Below, in pieces: positions 23,793-30,687 of a DNA stretch of 35,597 bases. Numbering within the stretch: position 1 is the first letter of the stretch; every line of letters begins with the position of its first letter. A program made the position numbers and the translations under genes. The notes beneath the pieces were generated by a model that saw only the letters and a list, made by a program, of their open reading frames with translations, ran no database searches and was not told the DNA's origin. This DNA is from CAWDLX01 sp046728155. GTDB taxonomy: Bacteria > Actinomycetota > Actinomycetes > Mycobacteriales > Micromonosporaceae. The DNA lies in NCBI GenBank assembly GCA_046728155.1, contig JBKPDY010000088.1, positions 1 to 35,597 of the forward strand, written 5' to 3'.

Positions 23793-23973
23793 CGGCGCGC
23801 GATACGTCGTACGCCGTGCGCGCTCGCGCAGGCAGAGTCCGCCGGCAGAGCGGCCACAACGGCGCCGATCGCGTCAGGCCTCGTTGTCCTCGACGGCCAC
23901 GCGCACCGCGCCGACACCATCACGGGCCGACACGCTCGCAAACGGCGACAAGCGGCGTGGCATCATCGATCCG

Positions 23974-24486
23974 ATGGCGAATCACGCCGATCTTGTCCAA
24001 CGAATCGCCGAGCGGGCTTTAGCAGACGGCTTGCACGTGCCGCCGCCGCTCGACGCCACCACGATCCAAACAGCCGAGGCCCAGCTGGGGTTCAATCTTC
24101 CACCGCTACTGGCTGCCCTCTACCAGCACGTAGGCAACGGCGGATTCGGACCCGACTACCAGCTTTTCACCCTCGTCGCCGACGACACGACCCAATCCGC
24201 GGTGAGCGCCTATCTCACCCGACGAGCCAACGCTACCCAGTGGCACTGGCCCGAAGGAGTTCTGCCCATCCTCCACTGGGGCTGCGCCATGAACGCGTGC
24301 GTCGATTGTCGCCACGACGACGCCCAGGTCCTCCTGTACGAGCCAGACGACGGCTGGTTCATAGACTCTCCCAGTCTGGCCACCTGGCTCACCCATCACC
24401 TCGATAACACAGGCTGGTGGAACCGAGCTGAGCAAAACGAGATCGACAACATGCCGCGCTGGCCCGAAGCCAGTCTTCGAGCCTGA
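23974..24486 (+). CDS. SMI1/KNR4-family protein
   Basis: From ATG 23974 the protein has 170 residues. The SMI1/KNR4 fold is seen in DATTIQTAEAQLGFNLPPLL, LYQHVGNGGFGPDYQLF, and the C-terminal PDDGWFIDSPSLATWLTHHL. Such proteins are often immunity proteins of contact-dependent toxins, but many are single genes of unknown role. No toxin gene is recognisable beside it, only island debris. The gene is intact. A longer upstream frame covers the tRNA-Phe half and is not real. Confidence 0.8.
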   Translation: MANHADLVQRIAERALADGLHVPPPLDATTIQTAEAQLGFNLPPLLAALYQHVGNGGFGPDYQLFTLVADDTTQSAVSAYLTRRANATQWHWPEGVLPILHWGCAMNACVDCRHDDAQVLLYEPDDGWFIDSPSLATWLTHHLDNTGWWNRAEQNEIDNMPRWPEASLRA

Positions 24487-24756
24487 CCGCCGCGCGACTC
24501 GGCCGTCGAAGCAGCCGGCAGTCACCACTGCGACCCGAGCCAGCAGCGCTCCCGGCAAATACGCGGCCAGCCGACCCCGACTGCCACGACGGCGCCGAAG
24601 TTTCCACAGCTCACGGCCAGTCTGGCGCATCCGGAGAGACCGCCCTCCAGACGCGGGAGGCGGGGTCGTGCGGTGCACGCGACCTTGACCGGGACCCTAC
24701 GATTGCGCCGTGCCCCGGCTGGAAGACGCTGTCCACGTCTTCTGGGTGCCAAACAG

Positions 24757-24869
24757 CTACGGCGTCCGAGAGCTCACGCCCAGGTGGTGGGCGAACTCGC
24801 GCACGGACATGCGACGCGCGTGACGCAGGACCGGATCTCGACACCGGTCCAGTGCTCCACCCCGGTCAT
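24757..24869 (-). pseudogene. Short HTH protein fragment, frameshifted
   Basis: ATG 24869 overlaps the upstream stop (ATGA) and starts MTGVEHWTGVEIR. One base later the neighbouring frame continues LRHARRMSVREFAHHLGVSS and stops at 24757. This is the first part of an XRE-type helix-turn-helix regulator. Only about 38 residues remain. Confidence 0.6.
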
Positions 24870-25105
24870 GGCGTGACCGCCGACTCGTCGAAGGCGAGCC
24901 CGAGCCACCCGCGGGGAATACCGAAGCCGCCGGCGATCCGAACGAACAGGTCCTACGCCAGCACGCGGCGGCGCCCAGCGACAATCTCCGACACTTCACT
25001 TTGGCTCTGACCGGTTCGGGCGGCGATCACGCGTTGCGACACGCCGTGGCGTTGTAACAGGCGGTAGACGCCTGCGATGTCGTGCTCGGCGAGCAAGCGT
25101 CTCAT
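24866..25105 (-). pseudogene. XRE-family regulator with an in-frame amber codon
   Basis: ATG 25105 opens MRRLLAEHDIAGVYRLLQRH, then GVSQRVIAARTGQSQSEVSE, a helix-turn-helix typical of actinobacterial regulators. A TAG at 24953-24955 breaks the frame after GRRRVLA, where family members carry Tyr (LAYDLFVRIA). The frame goes on DLFVRIAGGFGIPRGWLGLA to TGA 24866. A TAC to TAG change is the simplest reading. It couples to the next fragment by ATGA overlap. Confidence 0.65.
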
Positions 25106-25318
25106 GTCGGTCCGTCGCTACACGCTCGGCTCAATGTGATCATGGCGGCGAGACACGCCTATGCCGCTGCCGCCGGGCACGAGCCACCCGGGTGACGAGA
25201 TCGTTGGCGCAGCCGTGCTTGCGGTGTGGTCGGGTGGCGGGTACACCGCCGATGAAGATGTTCGTTCAACAGTTTCGTTCGATAGGTTGCGCATGGGCCG
25301 AGGATGCCTCTCCGTCAA

Positions 25319-25354
25319 GGCTCGGGGGCCGGTGTTACAGCACCGCCCCGAGCC
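25319..25354. terminator. Long GC-rich hairpin
   Basis: ggctcgggg-gc-cggtg and caccgccccgagcc pair over 14 bp with a 2-base bulge around the loop ttacag. It stands between the XRE relic and the tRNA-Ser flank, with no ORF I can support for 200 bp on either side. It fits a terminator. Confidence 0.5.
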
Positions 25355-25464
25355 GCCTAACAGGATGACTGACGCGTTTCGTGGCCGGCCAAGACCGCCG
25401 CCCCGCGTTGCCAGGGCATTAGGTCGATCTTCGACGCGAACGAAGGCGGGGCCCGATCGGTACA

Positions 25465-25591
25465 GCCGCCATGATCGACTGGCCCCCTATGGCCCCCAAA
25501 TGGTGAGCGACGGCGGGTCTCAGCGAGCCACATTGAGACCCGCGAGCAGGTCGAGCAGCACGCACTTCCGTTGCGACACAACGGGTTTCGG
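25465..25591. repeat. tRNA-Ser downstream flank, second copy
   Basis: The segment matches 20236-20362 by eye (shared blocks gccatgatc, gagcgacggcgg, gcgagc, cgagcagca). It sits in the same place relative to tRNA-Ser(TGA) as the left boundary copy. The similarity is clear but imperfect, so this is an old or imported duplication. No gene is supported in it. Confidence 0.6.
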
Positions 25592-25678
25592 CGGAGGGCG
25601 TGGGATTCGAACCCACGTCAGGGTTGCCCCTGAAGCGGTTTTCAAGACCGCCGCCATCGGCCACTAGGCGAGCCCTCC
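25592..25678 (-). tRNA. tRNA-Ser (anticodon TGA), intact copy
   Basis: The 87-nt minus-strand gene has acceptor GGAGGGC/GCCCTCC, anticodon loop CTTGAAA with TGA at 34-36, a long variable arm (CAGGGGCAACCCTG), and a T arm with GGTTCGAATCC. The discriminator is G. It is the only complete TGA serine tRNA in the window, while two halves of the same gene lie at 20363-20419 and 29680-29719. Confidence 0.95.
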
Positions 25679-25779
25679 GGATCTGCGGAAACGCCTCGAT
25701 CATGCCGTCCTAACCTGGCCGGCGTTCCGTGGCTGTCCCGCGGCGGGCGGATTGGTGGCCGAGGCCGCCTCCACGCCCA

Positions 25780-26315
25780 GCACCAGTGTGCCAGACCGAA
25801 CGCGGCTGGCGAGTGCGGCCTCGACCCGGTCGTTGGCTCTGTCGCCCTGCAAGGCTGCAGTACGCGCTTTTCTCCAAAATGCGGCATAGTGACTGTCGTG
25901 GATCTCGCCGCCGACTCCCGCGGAGCAGCCTGCCGTCATCGGCGGTCCCGCACTGCTCTAAGTGGATCGCAGCAAGCGGACCAGTTCGGGAGGATCGGCA
26001 CCGATCGAGTCTCCGCCTGTCCACGACGCTGAGGCCTCGCCGCTTCCGGGCCCGACCGTCGTCCGTCGGTGCCTTGCCCGCACGGGGATCGCTGGTCACC
26101 AGGTCGATCCGGGGCCCAACCTCTGGTTGGCAAAGACGTAGTTCGCCCTCCGAAGGTCCAGCGCCTCTGACGGCCGCATTCCCGCAAAAGGACACGCAGC
26201 CAAAGAAAGCGACGAACCGTCTTCCCGTCCGGCCTTGTTGACCAACAGGCTGGAGGATGGCCCTCACCTGATCCGGATTCCCCCACCACGCGGCGATCAA
26301 CCGTGGCTGCGACCT
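25780..26315 (-). pseudogene. Tyrosine recombinase (integrase), degraded
   Basis: Several minus-strand frames hold pieces of a phage/ICE integrase catalytic domain: NPDQVRAILQPVGQQGRTGR, RFVAFFGCV, DPRAGKAPTDDGRARKRRGL, ETRSVPILPNW, and LEQCGTADDGRLLRGSRR. The RxxHxxR box and the Tyr nucleophile are not recognisable. Such proteins insert elements into tRNA genes, and the relic lies 100 bp from the intact tRNA-Ser(TGA), on its 5' side. It is clearly dead. Confidence 0.6.
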
Positions 26316-26539
26316 CGGCAGCTTCCACTGCACCCGATCAATCGGCCGCGGGGGCCGGGGTACGGCAGCGCGTACGGTCGATCTGTCTCAGTCCGCACAT
26401 AGGGTCGCACCGCGCGATGGCTCTGCCTTCATCCAGGCCTCAGCCCAAGAGGGACGTTCCTGGGCAAGGCTCGGGGGACCGGAGCCAGGCACGATCAGCG
26501 CTCCGGCCTATCGAAGGGCTCGCTCGAATCAGGCCGCGA

Positions 26540-26790
26540 CGGAGGGCTGCGTCCACGCAGAATCGCCACCGCCCGCTTGGACCTCGCCCTCGCCCTGACC
26601 CGCGTCGGCAACCTCGACGACGCCACCGGTCAAACCGCGACAGCCCTCGAATCCGGGCGCTCGTCTCGTCGAGCGCGTGAAGGGCAGACGAGATCCTTGC
26701 AGTCGTTGCGGCCGCATGCCTGCCCGAGGCGGAGCACTACGTGAGTGCTACCCGAACCAGCTCGACCGTCATCGGTCTTGACCTAACGAG
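26540..26790 (+). pseudogene. C-terminal TPR part of an XRE/TPR regulator
   Basis: The plus strand encodes RRIATARLDLALALTRVGNL then DDATGQTATALESGR, and after a frameshift near 26690 EILAVVAAACLPEAEHYVSA. This pattern is typical of the C-terminus of actinobacterial XRE regulators with TPR-like repeats. The N-terminal parts of similar regulators lie on the opposite strand at 24757-25105, so the two may be pieces of one rearranged gene. Confidence 0.45.
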
Positions 26791-26855
26791 GTTGAGCGCC
26801 AGCGCCCGGTGCCATGTGACGCTTGGCGGAACGCCTACCGGCTAGCCTCATCGTC

Positions 26856-27352
26856 GTGAGTTATGACCTTAAATTTGCGGTCGTGGGGCCTGGACAGACA
26901 CTCACAGAAGCGATCCATGCGGTGGGCGGAGACATCCAGCAGACCCACGAGCTGACCTGGATGTATGGAGCCGCGTTCTGGCTCGTGCCCGCGAGGTGCT
27001 CGGACATCTGGATGAGTTCGCGACGGCGGGCCACCGTGAACTGACCCACGAGCCCGCCGGAATACAGGTGAGCTACTTGGGAGGGGAGGTCGCGATCACC
27101 ATTCCGTACCATTTCACCGGAGCTGGGGCCGACGCCGTGCTCGCGCTCAGATACCAGGTGGGTTTGCAGATCGAGGAGCGCACCAACTTCACCGGATACG
27201 ACGACCAGGTCTCGCTCCCGCTGGCTGACGCTGCCTGCGAGATGGACCGAGGCGGGGCCGTGTTCGACCTCGTGGCAGCCCGCTTCGCAGAGGAGTTGCG
27301 AACCGGCCACGCATCGTACACAGGCGGCCGCCGACGATCCGTGCCGGACTGA
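26856..27352 (+). pseudogene. Unrecognised protein, frameshifted
   Basis: GTG 26856 opens SYDLKFAVVGPGQTLTEAIH and AVGGDIQQTHELTWMYGAAF, then WLVPAR. Near 26990 the frame changes and goes on EVLGHLDEFATAGHRELTHE to the stop at 27352, through QVSYLGGEVAITIPYHFTGA. Joined, the product would have about 165 residues. I do not recognise the family; no membrane or signal segments are seen. Confidence 0.5.
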
Positions 27353-27395
27353 TCTGCGTGTCAATGCTTGCGCCGATGCAGGACAACGATGGCCA

Positions 27396-27457
27396 TCGGA
27401 TCCTTGACACGGAACGGTCGTGCCCAACCCGCGCCAGACGGGCGGGCAACATCGGGA
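27396..27457. repeat. ~60-bp direct repeat, copy 1
   Basis: The segment (core tcgtgcccaacccgcgccag) matches 29145-29207 (core tcgtgcccaatccgtgccag) at about 75-85% by eye with small gaps. Both are non-coding. They flank the MerR relic and the DUF4188 gene. Confidence 0.45.
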
Positions 27458-27478
27458 CGCCTTAAAGGGGAAACCTTC

Positions 27479-27509
27479 TTGACTCTTCCGTTGCGTAAGC
27501 TGGTTGGCT
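27479..27509 (+). promoter_or_regulatory. MerR-type promoter/operator of the MerR-GyrI gene
   Basis: TTGACT (27479-27484) and TTGGCT (27504-27509) are separated by 19 bp, the long spacer typical of MerR-controlled promoters. The spacer has an imperfect dyad (ctTcCGttgcGTaAG). The ATG at 27517 follows within 8 bases. Autoregulation is the likely purpose. Confidence 0.45.
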
Positions 27510-27516
27510 AGTTGGC

Positions 27517-28368
27517 ATGTACGGGATAGGTACGGTGGCGCGCCTCGCGCAGGTATCGGTGCGCACGTTGCGGCACTACGACGACCTCGGTCTACTTAAG
27601 CCAGGTCGCGTCGATCCGCTCACCGGCTATCGGTATTACACGCCCGACCAGGTCCTGCGGCTGCACCGCATCCTCGTCCTGCGCGACCTGGGTGTGCCGT
27701 TGTCGGAGGTCGGTCAGCTGATCGATGACGACGTCACGGTGGAACAGCTCCGGGGAATCCTGCGGTTGCGCCAAGCCGAAGCCCGCGTCCGGCTCGCCGC
27801 GCAGACCGAACAGCTCACGCGGGTCGAGATCCGGCTTGCGCAACTCGAAGGGGGACCGATGGCAGACTATGAAGTGATCGTTAAACGGCTTGAGCCCATG
27901 CGGATCGTCGCGTTGAGCGAGAATCTCGCAGGCGTTGAGGAGATCGGCGAAGCCTGCGCGCGGATGTATCCCTAGCTGCACGCCGCGCTGGCACAGCACC
28001 ATGTGGGGTTTGACGGGTTGTCCCTCGCCTTGTACGAGGACACGGGTGACGAAGACCGACCCCTTCGGCTCACGACGGCGCTCCGGGTCCCGGGGGGAGT
28101 GACCATCGAAGGCGATGGTCTGAGAACGATCGAACTGCCGGCCGTAGAGCGCGCCGCGACGACGGTCGTGCGTGGCGCTCCGGAGCAGTTCGCCGACGCG
28201 TTCCGCGCGGTTCACGAGTGGATCGACCAGGCCGGTGAACAGGCAACGTCGTTCGATCGGGAGCTCAACATCGACTGTGACGGCCCCCGCGATACGTGGG
28301 TGACCGAGCTCCAGACAATCCTGGCGCCCGACCGCTGTGACACAAGCACCAAGATCAATAAATATTAA
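27517..28368 (+). pseudogene. MerR-family regulator with GyrI-like domain, in-frame amber codon
   Basis: ATG 27517 opens YGIGTVARLAQVSVRTLRHY and continues DDLGLLKPGRVDPLTGYRYY, a full MerR DNA-binding domain, then a coiled coil and a GyrI-like ligand domain (YEVIVKRLEPMRIVALSENL). A TAG at 27973-27975 follows ARMYP. The same frame then goes on LHAALAQHHVGFDGLSLALY and EDTGDEDRPLRLTTALRVPG to 28368. So one nonsense codon splits a protein of 283 residues. The first 152 residues could still bind DNA. Readthrough is not excluded but not supported. Confidence 0.75.
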
Positions 28369-28469
28369 TCCGGTATGGCCACGTTGGTTGCTTCGACGAC
28401 CTCACCGCCGCCGACGCCCTGGAACCGTTGGACGCCGCGCCCGGCGTGCGAGAGTCGATGTGCGCACTA

Positions 28470-28982
28470 TCAGCGGGGATAGAGATCCTCTTCTGGCACC
28501 GGCGGCGGTAGCGTTTCTTCGCCCTGGCGGCGAGCACGTCGCCGAGCGGAGAACATCGCGCCACGGGCCGGCTCAGCCGGAGCGAAGCTCGCGAACCCGA
28601 TGTCCTTAGCGACATCGACGTACACGGCCTCCATGCCGCCGCGCATCATGTACGCTTCGTGCCAGAACCCCGTGCCGCCACGGTCGCGCAGAAAGTCACG
28701 CCACCATTGCTGGTGCGGAAGGGAACGGGCCCAGCGTTCGAGCGAGTCGAAGTTGCGCCAGTACTGGCGCATTCCAGCGTGCGGCGGAAAGAGCGACCAG
28801 AACACATTCTCATGCAGCAGCAGTCCGTCTGGTTTCGCCTCGACAGATTGCGCGATACGAGGCCCGAAACTGAACAACGTGCGCAGGCCCCGCAGACTCT
28901 GCACGCGCATGCCTAGGTAGATCACGACAAGGTCGGGGTACGCAGAGAGATCGACAGTCCTGCGCGCGATTCGCGTTGCCAC
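28470..28982 (-). CDS. DUF4188-family protein
   Basis: The 170-residue protein has the family hallmarks: DLVVIYLGMRVQSLRGLRTL, AKPDGLLLHENVFWSLFPPH, MRQYWRNFDSLERWARSLPH and GTGFWHEAYMMRGGMEAVYV. DUF4188 proteins have a ferredoxin-like dimeric alpha-beta-barrel fold related to heme-binding monooxygenases and dehydratases; the His of GTGFWHEAY is a candidate ligand. The reaction is unknown. The gene is intact and alone on its strand inside the decayed island. Confidence 0.75.
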   Translation of the reverse strand: MATRIARRTVDLSAYPDLVVIYLGMRVQSLRGLRTLFSFGPRIAQSVEAKPDGLLLHENVFWSLFPPHAGMRQYWRNFDSLERWARSLPHQQWWRDFLRDRGGTGFWHEAYMMRGGMEAVYVDVAKDIGFASFAPAEPARGAMFSARRRARRQGEETLPPPVPEEDLYPR

Positions 28983-29322
28983 GATCCGAATCTAACGGAG
29001 GCTGCAGCACGTGTAAAACTTCATCCGCGACCTTGGCTGCTCCATCGTTAGCCATCGGTAAGATGGTAAGGCAGGTCGATTGGTTCACCGACGCGTCACG
29101 ACTGATTCTCCCCGCTCTGGCACACTTGATCCATCAACTTCCATGAGATTCTTGGCACAGTCTGCATCGTGCCCAATCCGTGCCAGATGGGGCGGGCAAC
29201 AGCGGGGAAACACGGTCACCCGTGGCGCAAGCGTTCGCGTTACCGCAGGTAGAAGGCTCGCCAGGTCACACATCAGCGCGAGACCGGCTCTGGCAACGCG
29301 GTTGACGCCGGACACCAACGAC
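28983..29322. other. Non-coding stretch in the island
   Basis: No gene is supported here. It holds the second copy of the ~60-bp direct repeat (29145-29207). The rest has no hairpin or ORF that I can defend. Confidence 0.4.
29145..29207. repeat. ~60-bp direct repeat, copy 2
   Basis: Matches 27396-27457 (see there). The part after the core (agcggggaaacacggtcacc) also recalls the 10-bp repeats at 23651-23680, so the three sites may derive from related attachment regions. Confidence 0.45.
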
Positions 29323-29645
29323 CTACCTGATCATACGCAGTAGGGCGACGATCTCCTTGGTGAGCTTGCGCTGCAGCTCGACAATATTGGTGTACGAAAG
29401 GCAGCGGTGGCCGCGGAGGTCGAACTTCAGTTCGTCGACATCGCGGCAGACGAGGACCGTCGGGATTCCGTTGCCCAAGCGAAGCCGACCTCCAGATAGA
29501 CGTTGGGGTTCGCGCCCGTGACATCGGCAACGAACAGACGCGCCGCGGAGATTCGCTCGCGCATGTGCGACACGATGTCACCGGTAGACGAGCTCTGGTC
29601 CATGCGTTCCACGAGCAGGTTCGCTGCGTGCAGGATCGGCGGGTC
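29323..29645 (-). pseudogene. Nucleoside 2-deoxyribosyltransferase/TIR-like protein, frameshifted C-terminal part
   Basis: Frame one gives STGDIVSHMRERISAARLFV and ADVTGANPNVYLEVGFAWA. After a shift near 29485, frame two gives NGIPTVLVCRDVDELKFDLR and GHRCLSYTNIVELQRKLTKE, ending at TAG 29323. The DVTGxNPNVYxEVGxA and later DLRGHRC segments are typical of NDT-like or TIR-like nucleotide-binding proteins, several of which act as NAD-degrading or nucleotide-binding defence effectors. The N-terminus is cut by the tRNA-Ser half at 29680. A defence role for the ancestor is inference. Confidence 0.6.
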
Positions 29646-29679
29646 CGGCGCGTCGCTCTCAGAACGGGGCGGCTACCGC

Positions 29680-29719
29680 TTTTCAAGACCGCCTCCATCG
29701 GCCACCAGGCGAACCCTCC
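29680..29719 (-). repeat. tRNA-Ser(TGA) 5' half (right island boundary)
   Basis: The minus strand carries acceptor 5' strand GGAGGGT, D arm, and anticodon arm ending in the core ttttcaagaccg (29680-29691), matching the intact copy at 25639-25678 with four changes. Homology stops at the core. The 3' half, T arm and variable arm are missing here and are found at 20363-20419. Confidence 0.75.
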
Positions 29720-29831
29720 CGGCCGGACACCACGTCCACCGTCCACCGCCAGCGTGCCAGACTCCCGAATCCCACCGTGGCGGCCCACCCGAGTGGCTGG
29801 TTCGCACCCGTACGCCGGTAGCGTTGCCAGC

Positions 29832-30665
29832 ATGGAGCTGGTGCACTCGGGCAAAGTGCGCGACGTCTACGCCGACGGGGACGACCTGGTCCTGGTCGCG
29901 TCCGATCGGATCTCCGTCTTCGATGTCGTCCTTCCGACGCCCGTCCCCGACAAGGGGAAGGTGCTCACCGAGCTGTCCCTCTGGTGGTTCGACCGACTCG
30001 CCGACATCGTGCCCAACCACATCGTCTCCGCCACAGACGTTCCGTCGGAGTGGACCGGGCGCGCTGTCCGGTGCCGGCGGCTGGACATGGTGAAGGTCGA
30101 GTGCGTCGCCAGAGGTTACCTCACTGGTTCCGGCCTCAAGGACTACCAACGTGACCACGCCGTCTGCGGCATCCCGCTCCCGGACGGTCTGGTGGAGGCG
30201 AGCCGCCTGCCGACGCCTATCTTCACCCCGACCACGAAGGCGCCGCTGGGCGAGCATGACGCGCCGATGACCTTCTTCCAGGTGGTCGCGCAGGAGGGAC
30301 GGCGGACCGCCGAGGAGTTACGGCGGATCACGATGGAGGTGTACGCCCGCGGGGCCGAGCTCGCCGCGAAGCGTGGGATCATCATCGCCGATACGAAAGT
30401 CGAGATTGGACGGTCACCGGACGGCGCTCTGATCCTCGCCGATGAAGTGCTCACCCCGGATTCGTCCCGGTTCTGGTCCTCGGCGGACTATGCGCCCGGT
30501 CGGGTGCAGTACCCGTTCGACAAGCAGATGGTCCGGGACTGGGCAATCTCTACCGGCTGGGACCGGACGTCGCCGGCTCCGGAGATCCCAGCCGACGTCG
30601 TCCAGGCGACGCGGGCGCGGTACATCGAGGCGTACGAGCGGATCACCGGCCTGCGTTGGACATAA
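29832..30665 (+). CDS. purC: Phosphoribosylaminoimidazole-succinocarboxamide synthase
   Basis: From ATG 29832 the protein has 277 residues. It has the SAICAR synthetase motifs: MELVHSGKVRDVYADGDDLV (ATP-binding GKVRD), ASDRISVFDVVLPTPVPDKG, CVARGYLTGSGLKDYQRD, and IIADTKVEIGRSPDGALILA then DEVLTPDSSRFW. It ligates aspartate to CAIR with ATP in purine synthesis. The start is chosen because the family begins at this point; longer frames cover the tRNA-Ser half. It lies 113 bp from that half and marks the chromosome side of the island. Confidence 0.95.
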   Translation: MELVHSGKVRDVYADGDDLVLVASDRISVFDVVLPTPVPDKGKVLTELSLWWFDRLADIVPNHIVSATDVPSEWTGRAVRCRRLDMVKVECVARGYLTGSGLKDYQRDHAVCGIPLPDGLVEASRLPTPIFTPTTKAPLGEHDAPMTFFQVVAQEGRRTAEELRRITMEVYARGAELAAKRGIIIADTKVEIGRSPDGALILADEVLTPDSSRFWSSADYAPGRVQYPFDKQMVRDWAISTGWDRTSPAPEIPADVVQATRARYIEAYERITGLRWT

Positions 30666-30687
30666 AGGCACGCGTCGGTGAAACAAG

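Noticed and set aside
24953..27975. Two in-frame TAG codons (XRE and MerR genes) as a sign of amber recoding
   Set aside because: Both are in a decayed island beside frameshifted genes. TAG is not avoided as a terminator elsewhere (for example the EcsC-like and GNAT-adjacent genes), and no suppressor tRNA is visible.
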